Part shown: one piece after another, positions 26,051 through 38,560 of the stretch | Numbering within the stretch: position 1 is the stretch's first letter | Layout: each line of letters opens with the position of its first letter | Assembly (NCBI GenBank): GCA_009760855.2 | Contig: WPIO01000035.1 | Span: 1,398,501 to 1,458,500, forward strand | DNA length: 60,000 nt | Direction: 5' to 3' | From: Cristatella mucedo | Taxonomy: Eukaryota > Bryozoa > Phylactolaemata > Cristatellidae | The notes under the pieces: generated by a model | Databases searched by the model: none | The model's input: the letters and a program-made list of their open reading frames with translations, nothing else | What the model was told of the DNA's origin: nothing | Made by a program: the position numbers and the translations under genes

Positions 26051-26588
26051 TATAATAATAATAATAATGCACACGATAAAGCGCCCACAGAACTCAATCT
26101 CTTTCTAGGCGCTTTACATTTGCTGCAAAAGGAAATGTAATTGAATGGTGAGTAATATCATGCTTGATAAGCAAACAAAATGAATAACATGGTTAGGGGT
26201 GACATGCACAGGGTCAGCATGCACACATAAGCACATGAAGGACGAATCACAGGGACCCACTAAATAGTGTCCTAAATGGGTGTGTTTTCAAGTTATTTTT
26301 AAATGTGGTCAAGTCAGGAGATGTTCTGACGCAAGTCGGGAGGGAGTTCCATGCTTTGGGAGTATGCGAGCTAAATGCACGGTTTCCAAAGGATTTGAGG
26401 TTTGCACGAGGTATTGGTAAACTGTTGGATTCCGAAAAGCGGGTGGTACGATGCTGAGCCTGGTGGGGGAGTAGATCTAAGAGATAGGCTGGAGCCAAAG
26501 AATGAAGTGACCTAAAAGTGAGCGACAAAACCTTGAAGTCGATCTTTTGCTTGACTGGTAGCCAGTGCAGGTCGGCGAGAAGTGCTAT
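26051..26588 (-). mobile_element. LINE-A 3' fragment, well preserved
   Basis: The minus strand shows an (ATT)n tail (26051-26070), the stem-loop, the untranslated region, and 93 uninterrupted residues of the ORF C-terminus (26247-26528). These end at the same FSGSL stop as the full copy and include FRSLHSLAPAYLLDLLPHQA and AWNSLPTCVRTSPDLTTFK. It is 5'-truncated near 26588, where the sequence leaves the family after the ADLHWLP-equivalent region. A relatively young copy. Confidence 0.93.
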
Positions 26589-29062
26589 CTCAGGATTTTA
26601 ATGTGTGACAAGCTTTAAGGTAATAATTATTAATCACATGGTAAAGAATACAGAACAAGTAGCTAGTAGAGTAAACTAGCAATGAAGTGAACAATGTTCT
26701 TCGTTTATACTAGATGAATGTCTACGGCTTGTTTTTTACTTGCTTAGTTTTAGCTACTACTAGTAAAACTAGGCAACGAACGGCAAATGGGCCAGATTTG
26801 TAAGTAATTGGTTGTAGGTAAATCGCTTTATTTGCATCCAATCAAGTAAATTGATGACATGAGCTCAGTAGTAAGTGAGTCTGGTGATTAAAAAGTTTAA
26901 ATTACACAAGAGAGCGGTCATTTACGGCTCAAAGTGCAGTGTGGACCTTTAACCAAGTCTTTCTTAAAGCCTTACGGTGTTCCACTCACATATTTGCAGT
27001 TAATTGAATAAAGCTATCCTGATCGGTTTAACATAAGGTGTAATCCAGCTATTAGTCAATACCTACCAACAAGCCTTCTTCCAGGGGTCCATAAGATCCT
27101 CAGAGCATCATTCATTCGACCTATCAAAAGATCAGCTATAAAACCTATACAATTTAAGTTTAAATAATTTTTTAACACTCGCCATCACAGCAGATCGCTT
27201 GCGGTGCCTCAGAATGGAATAAAATCTTGACCTTTGGTAGTTGCTTGGGTTTCCATCAAATTCACCAACACTCCATTTGCAAAGCCGATGTCTGACTGCC
27301 TATTTAATTCCGCCGGCTATTTGTCCACTCTTTAAAAAGAAACAGTATTCTTATCTGTGACCAAGTTTTCAAAGAGAAGCTAGATGCATTTCCGGTAATC
27401 TTGATGTGGATGGAGTCCAGCTCTGGTGGCTTTGTTTCCAAAACTACCCACTTATATTTTTATTCTTTAAGTAATTGTGGTCTGACAAGGTGGCTGGCAG
27501 GGTTGCCTTAGATGTTGAAGTCTTGTTTGGCTATATGAATAGCTGCTTTATTCAAGGGCCACTATTTTAATATGTTACCCTTACTTCCTCATCAAACACC
27601 ATGTAGCTCACAGCTAGGATATACGAACCTTGATTTGGCTGTGTAAGACAGTATAACCTAACGGAGGAGTTTTATCAATTTCTCTCTTAGGCATGCATGT
27701 TTGTCAGATCGCAATCGAAAGCAAGAGGCTTTAGCATTCACGATCATTACCAGAGCAAAAATCTGCCACACCTATTTTTCGACTATCAAGAGAACTTTTG
27801 TTTGGTCAAGCATGTTAATAGTAATGCCTATATATCAGTAGCCATGTCCTAAATCTCATTTTCACCGATGATGTTTTTCTGGCTGGCGCTAATGTGAGCA
27901 GCTGACCATCTAGGATAATTGCTTAGTCTCGTGCACTGTTCTTGTTCTGTTTTACTTACGACGTACCAAGTTATTTTTCCAGTGATAGAACTTAAAAATC
28001 ATTGACCAAGGTTAACGTTTTAAATCTTTCGTAAATTCTAGTTTTTAAATGTGCACCCAGACTCGGCTAACAGACTCAGTACACTCATGATTAAAGTAAA
28101 CACAAATACTAACAGTGGTCTTAAACGGTATAAAACAGATTGTGTCAATATACAGTCATAAAGATGCTTTTCAATTATCCAAAGCACTTCAAGAGATATG
28201 CAGTGCAAGCAAAGGTTTTTGAGCCAATTTCACAGTCTAGGTTAAATAATTGCTGAACTAATTTCCATTGCAGGCCTCCTCCAAGTCATAATTTGAAGCT
28301 ATGAAAACTAGGCTTCTACTTTTTACTCAAAAACTGAAATTGAGCCAGTTAAGCCAAACCGAAGGCAAAATTAAAAGACCCTGAACAATATGCTTGCCAA
28401 CTCTAGGGGTCTCATTCCCAGATAATAATGGCTGTTCTAATTTCCAGCTTTTTTTTCTAAAGAAATTTATTATTATTTTGCGTACCTCCCTAAAGCTACC
28501 TCCCAATAAATGAATTATGGAGCCGCCACCTGTCATCCTCCTAAGGAAAAGATTATCTAAGGTTTCTGCTGCCTTGTAGCTACATATTTAAAGTCAGATA
28601 AAATGAGCAAGTCTCCATAACAAAATACATCATACCCTTAATGGTCTTCACTGGAAGACCAATAAAGCAAAGCCGTAAATGAGGTTTTCCATGCTTCTCT
28701 GAACAAAACTTGCACCTAGGTCTTTCATGTAGATCACTATTACATTGATGCCTAAAAGATCTGCATTAAATTTACATAACCCAAAAAACTCTAGCGAATT
28801 ATCATTAACTTTTTCCGCTAACTTTTTTGTCAAGTTTACTTGAAAATGTGGATAACAAGTTTTAAGGGACACGGACAACAAAAAATTGCAAGAGCATTAT
28901 AGTAGCGTCTAGCGGCATCACTCCACTGAGAGCGGTTTCCTCTATGCAACAAGTGAGATCGTAGGCATCCGGACGACTTGGGTGGTGCTGCCCTCGCCCT
29001 GCTGGATCAATTGGCCGTGTTTAACGAAATTCATTGTTAAACCTATCACTGTTCTCTTACCA
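26589..29062. other. no recognisable gene, 2.5 kb
   Basis: AT-rich with short frames only. A slightly GC-richer run lies at about 28905-29025 and includes the inverted pair gtttaac/gttaaac near 29019-29043. I cannot assign it. Confidence 0.45.
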
Positions 29063-29134
29063 ATGATAATAACAATAATAATAATGCACTTGATAAAGCA
29101 CCCTCAGAGAACTTAATCTCTTTCTAGGCGCTAA
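29063..29134 (-). mobile_element. LINE-A 3' terminal stub
   Basis: Only the last 70 bases of the LINE-A family remain: the (ATT)n tail (aataataataatgcacttga on the plus strand) and the stem-loop block ending tctaggcgct, then unrelated sequence. An extreme 5' truncation. Confidence 0.85.
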
Positions 29135-29309
29135 CATGAATGATAGACGAAAATACTATGTTTACCAAAAGGGGCCCGCCGTATTTAAAATGTTACTTAA
29201 ACATTTGTTTTCGATCTTTGGCTTGTGGATGTTTGGCGTCATCCAACAGGCTATTAACCACTGGAATAATGCTAGAGTTTGTCCTCTGTTCCTAGCACTT
29301 GCATTTTAT

Positions 29310-29680
29310 ACTGAGCCTCTGTGTAGATATGATTTAGATGAATTATTTGCTCCTGAAGTGTGGCTAGCTTCATGGTAATCAAATAATTTAGAGTAAAGTT
29401 CTTCCACTGACCATCCAGACTCAACTTTGCTTTTCCCCGTCATTTTTCTCAAAACTGCTGCACCAATTTCAGCATCTGCATGCCCTCAGGTCCTCTATCG
29501 AAAGTTAATTAGCTGTTTTCTTCTTCCAGTTTTAGACCACTCGCTGGCTGCCGTGAATTGTGTTCTGCAGATTTTAGACTGTTTAACTAAATTCCATAAT
29601 TTGTACAATACAAGTATTTTATCCCATGTTGCTGTCTGTTGAACATTCTTTGCAGCATTCACAATCAGCTGCTTGATAAA
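29310..29680 (+). mobile_element. LINE-B 3' fragment
   Basis: By nucleotide comparison with the copy at 48374-49030 (-), this covers the regions coding GWLPVEQRI, HQFQPVRALRSC and the beginning of the C-terminal tail. Clear matching runs include atgccctcaggtcct (about 29481) and ttagctgt (about 29508). The frame is destroyed. The 3' untranslated region is absent because a SINE1 copy follows at 29683. Confidence 0.7.
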
Positions 29681-29682
29681 AC

Positions 29683-29875
29683 ACTAGCTGATTTAACAGC
29701 CTAATTTGTATAAAGACAGATAAGCCTTTATGGCTATCACCACCACTTACAGCGGCAATGAATTATTGTCCACCATAGGATGCTAGCCCACGACGTTGGG
29801 ACCGAGGTCGCGGATTCGGGACCGAGGTCATGAAAAGCAACCGCCTTGCATAGTGTGCAATCATGGCTAATCATG
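29683..29875 (-). mobile_element. SINE1 copy with internal duplication
   Basis: Minus-strand SINE1: the 3' end gctgatttaacagcct, the body ggctatcaccaccactt (complement of the conserved aagtggtggtgatagcc), and a tRNA-like head near 29840-29875. The 12-base word gggaccgaggtc occurs twice, at 29798 and 29818, a 20-base tandem duplication not seen in the other copies. It sits at the broken 3' end of the LINE-B fragment. Confidence 0.8.
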
Positions 29876-30734
29876 CTAGTCACTCCATAAACTCCCTCCT
29901 GCCTCAGCTATTCTTATGACTTTTTCCTCATTGAGATAGGTACATTCTTGTGTCTTTGGAATGTCCATTGAAAGCTGCTTAGGCTATAAGCTTATCTTAG
30001 AAAGCTTGCCTATGGAAGTCCTACTGATTCTTTACGTGTTTGTTGAGTTATGAAACAAATAAAAAACGTCACACTACAGAGATCTAAGAATCTTGTAAGC
30101 CAAAATTAAATTAGTCAGCATTGTCCAAGGATCATGCAATGCAATTAAAACCTGCTAAGGAAACTCGATGAGACAATTTAATTCTAGAAAATCAAGAAAT
30201 CAACCAGCTGGAGGCTAAGCGAAACATAAAGTAGATCAGTCACAGGAAGAGGATTTATTACAATTTAGAAAGAAATTATTTAAAATGTTGAGCATCAGTT
30301 TTTATTTTAAAACTCTTCATTTTAAAATTTGAATTTTAAAAAGTCCTACACTTGCGCCCAGAAGAAGTTTTATACTCAAATAGAATTATTGATTTGTTGG
30401 AGCAACGCAATTTTTGGATAGACGTATCAAATGCATAACCTTACTTCATGCTTACTTCATGTTATTTTGTACCTAATGAGACCAATATATTGCAATTTTA
30501 AGCAGCCAAACAAATGGAAATGGACAGTGCAACGAAAGAAATTATTAATCAATATTTATTATTAGATCAGGGAACTGAGATTTTATTCAGTGGCTTAAGC
30601 AGCTAGTTTTGACTAGCCCATTTTAAGATTTCCTTGTTTTTCCTTCTTTTAGAAAGCACGTTTTTTCATTACAAATATTCACGTATACTCATGTGTCGTC
30701 AAAATATGCTTTGAATAAGCTGTTTGTGCTGTCA
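29876..30734. other. no recognisable gene
   Basis: AT-rich, nothing identified. Confidence 0.45.
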
Positions 30735-30830
<96 letters not shown>

Positions 30831-30867
30831 ATATATTTTTATATATATATATACGTATGTATATATC
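30735..30867. repeat. (AT)n microsatellite
   Basis: About 130 bases of AT dinucleotide repeat with rare interruptions (tgt, ttt, cgta). The Tyr-Ile repeat frames across 30693-31008 are artefacts of it. Confidence 0.98.
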
Positions 30868-30939
30868 AAGATGGTTCTTTATACTTTAGGAGGCTGCTTG
30901 TCAGCTCCAAACCTATTCACAAGGTTATCAGCATGCCGT

Positions 30940-31100
30940 CTGCTTATACATGATCGACTAGATTATTTCCAGCGGATAAGGTGCTCGCCCCGACCAAGGT
31001 CTGGCTGAGGTCGTGGGTTCGAGCCCGGAGGCATATGTGAAGCGCCTGAATACAGATTAAGTTCTCTTGGGGTGCTATAAATGAATTATATTTATATTTA
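30940..31100 (+). mobile_element. SINE2 copy
   Basis: tRNA-derived SINE on the plus strand. After a damaged A-box region (about 30955-30980) comes aaggtgctcgccccgaccaa, then the B box gggttcgagccc (about 31016-31027), then ggcatatgtgaagcgcctga, then agattaagttctcttggggt, which corresponds to the LINE-A 3' stem-loop, and an ATT-rich end. It was probably copied by the LINE-A machinery. Confidence 0.88.
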
Positions 31101-31305
31101 TACAGTTATGTCTGGCTTTTACTTTGGTTAGTTGAGACTAAAGTATTTAGGTAGGCACCGTTACAAATATAACAAGTTGGTACCACATTTTGGAAAGATC
31201 AGTGAACTACTAACGGCCTGTAACGAATGCGGCTCTGACGCCTCTAGATGGGACCAGACCCAAACATTGATAGGTCCTTCCAAGCGATAATCAAATACGA
31301 TTGTA

Positions 31306-31351
31306 CCGTTACCGAGTACGAGCATACCGTTACCGAGTACGAGCATACCGT
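31306..31351. repeat. 21-base tandem duplication
   Basis: The unit accgttaccgagtacgagcat occurs about twice in direct tandem, giving a 7-residue repeat TVTEYEH in one frame. No function is inferred. Confidence 0.9.
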
Positions 31352-32628
31352 GGGGCTTTGCAATCAACGGTTGTGCAAGCTTACAAGGAATCCTCATGAG
31401 CTAGCAATTACACTCAACTTAACTTGTTAAGTTCAGCAACAAAATCTGCTTAATCTCAGCTACACGAAGTATCAACCCTGGCAACAAAGTTCACTCTCTA
31501 GGGTTTTGATCTCTCAGCTCTCCTCATTGGGTGTATTCCGTTTATGGAGACTCTAGTTGACCTTTTTAAGACTGCCTAGTGACACTAATCAGCGAAAGAA
31601 GCTTAGAGTAGTTTTCGAGATACATAAGGTATTCAAACAGCAGCAGATACATATCTTTCATGCATTTGTGGATACAAACTATATAATTTCACAGCAGCTC
31701 ACCATACTATTGACGTTATTAAAAATCTAGCAGTAAGATGGACCTCTTAATAGTTACAAGAATTAGCACTGTTGCTGTTGGGTGTCACAGTAGGACACAG
31801 GATCAAACGAAATTCTGTGTGATCATTAAACCAATAATCTTGTGTACCAGCTTCTCTTGTAGCCAATTTAGTGAAGGAAATACAAAAATCTCTGAGATTA
31901 TTCCAACTCAAGTTTCCCAAAGCCAAAGCATCAAACTGTATAGAGGGAAATAATTTAAAGAGGAAGCACAGTGTTTATTTTTACCGAACTCTACCGTGTG
32001 CAGACGTACATAGGGTATATTAGAAAGCAAAGCAGGACTTTTTGGATAATTTATTGACTGTTTATTGAATATTCGTTCCTAATGAACATACTCTTTTACT
32101 ATTCTATCCATAAACTCAAAAGATAAGTGTGTCGTCATGCAGGGATGCATAAGTTTGAAAACTTCTTTTGATTGGTTCAACAAACGGGCTTTGAAATAAA
32201 GCAATCATTTTGCTGGCAGATACGCATGGGGTAATAACTAATTTGATGTAATTTGTTTTACCTGTTTCTTGGACACGCTACCTGCAATTAAAATAAAAGC
32301 ATTCATTATAATTCACTCAGCAGATTAAACTAAATCGAATTGAACTGACTGCTTGTGACATGAGATTTCAAGGCGAAAAGGTCCTAGAGTCTCATACCTT
32401 GCAAATTGCATTAAGGATTAGACCCAATTTTCGGCCAAAATAAAAAAATGTAAGCTATACAATGTATGCAACGTAGTTCAAAAATTAAATCCAAAGGACA
32501 TGCTAACGATATAGTTCCAGATAAAGCCACACTGCTTAATAATAATAATAAAAATAGTAATAAGAACCGTTTACAAATTACTTCGCATTAATTTTTTGCT
32601 GATTGTTGTGCATGTGGTAGCAAAAAGT

Positions 32629-33000
32629 TCAGATCAAAATGTCTAATAATTCTGTAGATAGGTAGATTTTTATGTTTGTGTGCTTGATCGTGCAAGATAG
32701 CGTAAGTGCATGCTTGAATTGCTTAGGCAGATCGTTTTCTCTGTATAAAGGCCATGCTTTTGGATAACTGAAAGGGCTCAGCAGAAGCCTCGGTGGTTTA
32801 GAGGCCTTGCCTACTTTGCTTGCTGTGAATGCATATCTTAGACATCTATCAACATTTGTAGAACCGTCGTGAACTGGGTTACCTCGTGACCTATATCTAA
32901 TGACCCTAACGATGCTGAACTTATTGAGCATGGAAGTAATCATGGTCTCTATATTGGAAAAGCTGAGCGCCACCACAAATCTTCTTACATTTTGCCTCAA
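32629..33000 (-). CDS. unidentified 123-residue open frame
   Basis: The longest minus-strand open frame outside retroelements. It reads like ordinary protein rather than AT noise in its middle part (for example GSTNVDRCLRYAFTASKVGK and PYPKAWPLYR-type stretches with balanced composition). It has no signal peptide, membrane segment or motif that I recognise. No flanking exon, splice context or repeat copy was seen, so it could be an exon, a fragment of an unrecognised mobile element, or chance. The start codon is the first ATG after a stop and has no other support. Confidence 0.25.
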   Translation of the reverse strand: MRQNVRRFVVALSFSNIETMITSMLNKFSIVRVIRYRSRGNPVHDGSTNVDRCLRYAFTASKVGKASKPPRLLLSPFSYPKAWPLYRENDLPKQFKHALTLSCTIKHTNIKIYLSTELLDILI

Positions 33001-33227
33001 TGGACATAAGCGAGAAGTGAAATTAAAATAGGCTGTTCAGTAGATGTGCTGAACAAATGGTACGCGCATCCTAGCGTTTTAACACCATCCGAGGAGATAA
33101 AAAAAGAGAAAAAAATAGGTAGAATATATAAAAAAGCCATACGTGCTCAAACACGCAAACTGATATTTGGGATCGTGCTCTCAAAAGTAAAACCTACCCG
33201 ATAGTGAATGACTTATATATAAAATAT

Positions 33228-33376
33228 AAGATATATAATTCATTTATATAGCGCCCCAAGAGAACTTAATCTCTATTCAGGCGCTTCACATATGCCTCGG
33301 GGCTCGAGCCCACGACCTCAGGCAGACCTTGGTCGGGGCGAGCACCTTAACCACTAGACCAAACCAGGTGGGCAGA
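33228..33376 (-). mobile_element. SINE2, best-preserved copy
   Basis: Minus strand. The head carries an A box tggtctagtgg (plus-strand ccactagacca at about 33350-33360) and a B box gggctcgagccc, spaced as in a tRNA gene and similar in the A-box region to tRNA-Glu-type genes. The body is aggcatatgtgaagcgcctg. The tail agattaagttctcttggggc forms the same stem-loop as the LINE-A 3' end. It ends in an AT-rich run near 33228-33245. This copy defines the family in the window. Confidence 0.92.
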
Positions 33377-33467
33377 GAATAGGTGTCATCAAAACTTAGT
33401 CTTGTAATGATGCCAGTTACTTTTTTGGTCTAAAATAATTATCTTGTTTCCAAATTTTGTGATTTAA

Positions 33468-33655
33468 TATAATAATAATAATAGTTATTCACTTGATAAA
33501 GCGCCCTCAGAAAACTTAATCTTTCTCCAGGCGCTTTACATTTGCTGTAAAGTGAAATGCAATTGAAAGGTAAGTAAAATCATGCTTGAAAAACAAACGA
33601 AATGAATAATATGGTTAGGGGTGACATGCACAGGGTCAGCATGCAAATGTGGTAT
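33468..33655 (-). mobile_element. LINE-A 3' end
   Basis: Minus strand: an (ATT)n tail (33468-33483), the stem-loop (gcgccctcagaaaac on the plus strand), then the untranslated region up to the gcatgcaaatgtggt block, where homology stops abruptly at 33655. It contains no coding sequence. Confidence 0.9.
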
Positions 33656-36600
33656 GATTTTGACAGCTGATTCACTCAGGTTACATTTACTCAGTCGGCA
33701 TCAAAAAGAATATTTATCAGCTTTTGTGAGGATTGTATCTGAACGCAAAAATTGAATAGTGGCATGATGTGGTGGCATCTAAAAATGTTTTTAAGCAAGA
33801 GCTATTTTCAAGGTGTTTGTTTACTCATAAAAAGTAACAAAGTTCATAGTACATCTCAAAAACTCTGTAATCGCTTGAACAAATTCCGTATCTACAATTT
33901 CCGTAGTGAAATTGACGTGCTTTTGTGATATTGTTCAATCTTTTCAGTAAAAAACGTAAGATGTGGTTACTAGTAACCAGAGTCATCCGCTGTAGTCAAC
34001 AAAATAAGGACCAATAAGTTACAGATGGTTTTTAGCTTCTAAATATTTATGATTAAATGTTGAGTCACTTTTTCTATCTACTAACTTCAAGGCATATCGT
34101 CATGCCATCCGTATATGCCTCGTTCAATGTAATTAAAGCTCACGAAAAGCAATTGAAATATTCATCAGAACCTATATCTGCTTTGCAATTTTATAAATAT
34201 CGATGTTAGCATAAAGGGTACGTAAAAAGACACATATCATACAACCCATTCAGAATTAATTATTTCCATACTCAGAGAACTGAATTCAGTTCAAAAATTA
34301 ATATAAGCCAAGTATCTCTTAGCCGTAGTGGCTACGTTTTTTACCTGCCTTAATCGCATGTAAGTGAGGTTCTCGAGGCATTAAAAGATATCATTGGCCA
34401 TTTTACTACCATTTTAAACTCTGAAATTAGATTTTACAGTTGCCTCAGATTTTGATGCTGTGTTAAGGCTATTTGAATAGTACTGACTATTTTAAAAACT
34501 ACAATTATCAATTTATTACATAGAAAAGAAAACAGCCACAATAACTCAAAAGAAACTTTCATCACCTCAAAAAGAACATGACACTATTCACCAAGTATTG
34601 CAAGTGCTAGTACTAATTGACATTCCTGCCTTAAAGTCTCAATAATAGTAGGACTACTTTAAATAGGACTTAAGGTGCAATAGAATATTCCACAATAGAC
34701 GCAGTTTCAGTCAAATTTAGGGCACTCCAATGCATCTATTAATTGATAGCATTAATACTTTCTAATTTCAATGATATGCAATAAATATAAGCCTTTTCCA
34801 TGTACCACCTGGAAAAATCACCAGTAGTTTTTCTATCATAAAGCACCTAACGATTGTGGCGGATCAAAGAGCTGTCAGTGAAGAGAGGTCAGTTTGTTTC
34901 ACAACTGTTTATTCATACTGCTTTAATAAACTCTGATTGTAGGGACAGAAAAAACGCCTGTGTGAATAGTTGAAGAGTATAAGGACAGTTTCTTATTTTT
35001 TATCCAATCTTTCATCGGAAAAACCCCCTAACTTTCAACCAGACACAAAAACATTGCCTTGAATTTATTTCGTCTCAAACAAACATCCAATCGGTTTTCT
35101 TATTATTTTGCATCATCAAATTTAATTCATATCGTCATAGCTCTACTAAAAAATAATTTTACCTCAGATTTTAATTGTATTCCTCATTTCAAAATAAATT
35201 ATATTGGTTTCTATATTTCAGTGGTCTGTTTTTCGAAACATGAATCTCTGGACATGTAGCAATGAGGCACTGAAAGAAGTTGGGATGGTAGCTGAAATAG
35301 ATAGGTGCCCATTCTCATAATGTTTGCTCATGTAAAGCACCATTAAAGAGTAATAGGCAGTTTGCTCAAGCGCTCGAAATTATTTAAGCATCGCCAAAAG
35401 CTGTAATCTGTATTAAGGAAGTTATTAAATCGAAGGTAGTTTTTTCACATAAATGCAGGTTAGTTTATCTTAAATCACACTTTAAGGGATCAAATTAAAA
35501 GTAAAAAAACATGTGATGGTTACGTATTGAGAACAGTTAAAATTATCATGCCGCCCAAACGCAGTCATGAAAATAATACTTCTAGTAGTAGCCTCAAATG
35601 CTGAACATATGCTCATTTCATAGGCAGGTTTAACTTAGTTATATCCCTATTTTCTTGTGAGCCTGCATTACTGAGATATGAGCATTTTATTCCGAAAGCC
35701 AATGCATAGTTATCAATTTTTTCTTGGTCAGCATACTTATACATGTCTGCAAAGATCCGGAAGAGAGCGAAAAAGCAAATTAATCTGTTGTGATAACCTT
35801 TGTCAGATTTAAGGGATATCAAGGCAATGTAAAAAAGTTGAGAGGGACATGAGTTTTTGATGGAAGAAACGATACTGCACAAGTAAAATCAAAGGCAATG
35901 ATTGTTTGACATATTTTTCCGTATAAAATTTAAATGCAGCTTGTGATATCTCTAATTTAAGTTGGAAGCAGAATCCGACTAGTAACACAGTACTTACATT
36001 CCTCCAGCAGGAGCTGCTGCAGATAGATTATGTATGACATTATTATTATGTGAGCAATGAGCTGAAGGAGAAAGTATTTTTATGAGCAGCATGTTGAAAC
36101 TAAATAGAAACCTCAATCAATAAATAATTCAAGCATAGCACAAAAGTTATTAGTCAATGCCTAAGAAAGTGCAATATATCTCAAAAAGCCCTATTATCTT
36201 TCACAAGATGGGAAATATAATCCATTTGCATCTGTATTAACAGTGCTTTTTTATGCATCAAACGAGAGCCGTTACATCAATCAGTTATAAATTTAGTGAC
36301 CAAACAGTGATTGCATCTCACGGGACCACAAATATACACCGCGGAATAAATGCTAAGACCTTGATGAATGAGCTCACTATATACTAGTGCCTTGAGATAA
36401 CAAACAAAATTGAAGGGTCACATGCAGATTCAGTAACAGTCAATTACAAATGAAAAGGCATATCTGAACAAGAAAACATACATTTTAAGCATTTAAAAAG
36501 TAACAGACTTGGATAAGGTGGTAGTTCATAATGCAAATCCATGTTCCTAATAGGGCATAGTCGCAATCGACGATGTTCAAAATAATAAGAAATCTGGTTT

Positions 36601-38419
36601 CACTCTTGTTTGAAGTCTTCAATATAAGATGGGTTATGGAAGCTAAGTCACAGAAAATTCACAGAAGGCTCACTACAGTTTACATGAGAAAGCAGTACTG
36701 TGAATTGGAGGTCAGTATAATTTGTACAAGAATGATTAATTTTGGACTTGGATTATGCTGCCATTCATATGAGTCACTTTTGCATAAACATCATAATAAA
36801 GGTGAATTCTTGTAAAAATTCGGCTTCATATATTGTAACATTAATAAAAAAACCGACCATAATAATACTCATGGCAAATATGAGGCGGATTATGTTTAGC
36901 TGTTGTATATAAAGGTACTACGTGGAGCCAATCGTTTTCGTGATATATTTAAGCGTTCATCTTACAAGACTGCATCATGGTAGCTGATCAAATGCTTAGC
37001 ATTGGAACGTTTTCTTATCTATTTGTAACAATATCTGTTGGGTATGAGTCTTGGTCAGTGGGTTTAAGCAGCATCTCTGTTTTATGCCAGCTTCTATCGG
37101 AAGAAAATACCCTACCTATGCACCAGTCACATCACTGCATGGCGGACATGCAAGAAAGCACAGATTGCTAAGACAGGTTTTTTCTACATAGTTCCGATCC
37201 ATAACTATTACAGACGCCATTTGTCATTGTATTCCATTCATAAATTTTAAATTCGTAAGAACAGCTGAAGTAAAAAAATAGATTAGGATAAAGTTAACTC
37301 TTCTTCTTATTACTAAGCCGTAAGTAGTTTGCTTTCCTTTTCAAAAGCTTTGAATTAGCTGCTTAACTTTGAAGAGTCACCGATACCACGATAAGATTAT
37401 TACTCTAGAGGTATTCATTTATGCTGCCTTAAAATGGAGTACTTTGGTTCAATATAAAAGCCTCGGCAGACTACTAAGAGGCACTTTAGGGTTTGTGAAG
37501 ATACAGTTTATTTGTCTCTATTTCTTATGCGGCAAAGCCATCTTAATTTGAAAAAATTAAGGACGTGTTTAGTAATATCACCGTGCAGATATAAAACCGC
37601 TTTATGGATAGATGTTAGCGAGAGGTTGTCAAAGGAACATGAAAATTTAGGAACACAGTGCCCAAAAATAAAATTTGTATTGTAGACGGTTGGAAATCAG
37701 AAAAAACTCACACTATTTATTCGCAATTGACAGTTTACTCTCGTCTCTTAAATGAAACTGGATGCTGGGTGGTACTTCTTGTTCATCGAATGATTTACTT
37801 ACTTTCACCTCTAGATACGTATGCTATATATGCTTCGCAATATATAAAAGCAATATTCAAAAATAAAGTTTAGTAAAACTTTTTAATTTCTGGAGATTTA
37901 ATTTAATTAAAGCCAAATAAACAAGTTATGATGCTCGAAGAGCTCAATCAAACCGATTGCAATTATTGTCGTTTAAATCCGGCTTCTAGTAAAGAAATGT
38001 AATGTCTTTTTATATCACTAGCCACAATATTTATTAAAATTTTGAATCGCTAACTTGAATTTTTAATTTGAGAATTTCGTATAACACACATGGTACCATG
38101 TTACCTAACAAGGAAGTAAGAAGAGCACTATCCAAGAAGGCGTGGTTAAATATTCGTAAGTGATTCGTGGAAACGTATAGGAAGATCTTCATTATTCCTC
38201 TAAAACCAGTATTTTAGCTAACCAGTGGAAAAAAGCCAAAATAATTTAAGGCTAAAGTTTATTTTGCGTTTGAATGATGGTTGTAAAATATTTTTCCAAA
38301 CTAAGGACAGAATGATGTTATTCTAAAAATCAGGTTACGGATACGAGTATAGAGGGCAAAACTGTTTTACTATAAAGTGAGAGATAATGTAAGAGCAGCC
38401 GAGACTCACCTACCTTTAA
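33656..38419. other. no recognisable gene or repeat, 4.8 kb
   Basis: The longest uncharacterised stretch of the window, strongly AT-rich. Frames of 60-89 residues on both strands (for example 35613-35882 -, 36573-36815 +, 37658-37873 +) have no family I recognise, and none is supported by a neighbour. Confidence 0.45.
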
Positions 38420-38560
38420 TATGCAATTCATTTTACAGCGCCTAGAGAGAACTTAATCTCGATTCTTGTGCTTCAAATGGGCTAAGGGGCTCGAGCCTGC
38501 GACCTTAGGCAATATGCAATGCAGGACTACCACTGGTCTAGTTTTCCATAGCAAGTGAAA
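38420..38560 (-). mobile_element. SINE2 remnant
   Basis: Minus strand: LINE-A-like tail (cagcgcctagagagaactta on the plus strand), the body block, a B-box region (ggctcgagcc), and an A-box remnant near 38535-38545 (actggtctag on the plus strand). It is decayed but keeps all parts in order. Confidence 0.75.

Larger units (their letters stand above)
31101..33227. other. mostly unidentified; one 123-residue frame
   Basis: AT-rich. It contains a 21-base tandem duplication (31306-31351) and an unidentified minus-strand frame (32629-33000), both listed separately. Nothing else is supported. Confidence 0.45.

Noticed and set aside
30693-31008. Tyr-Ile repeat proteins
   Set aside because: Translations of the AT repeat continuing into SINE2.
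30960-31030. Possible functional tRNA gene
   Set aside because: A and B boxes exist, but the acceptor stem does not close and the segment is part of a SINE2 repeat with a LINE-like tail.
31306-31351. Possible CRISPR or regulatory repeat array
   Set aside because: Only two adjacent units without spacers, in a eukaryotic background; a simple tandem duplication.
32520-32560. Possible LINE-A tail (ataataataataaaaatag)
   Set aside because: An ATT-like run follows gataaagcc, but the stem-loop sequence is not present beside it, so chance similarity is as likely.
35613-35882. 89-residue minus-strand frame as a gene
   Set aside because: AT-rich, no motif and no support from neighbours.
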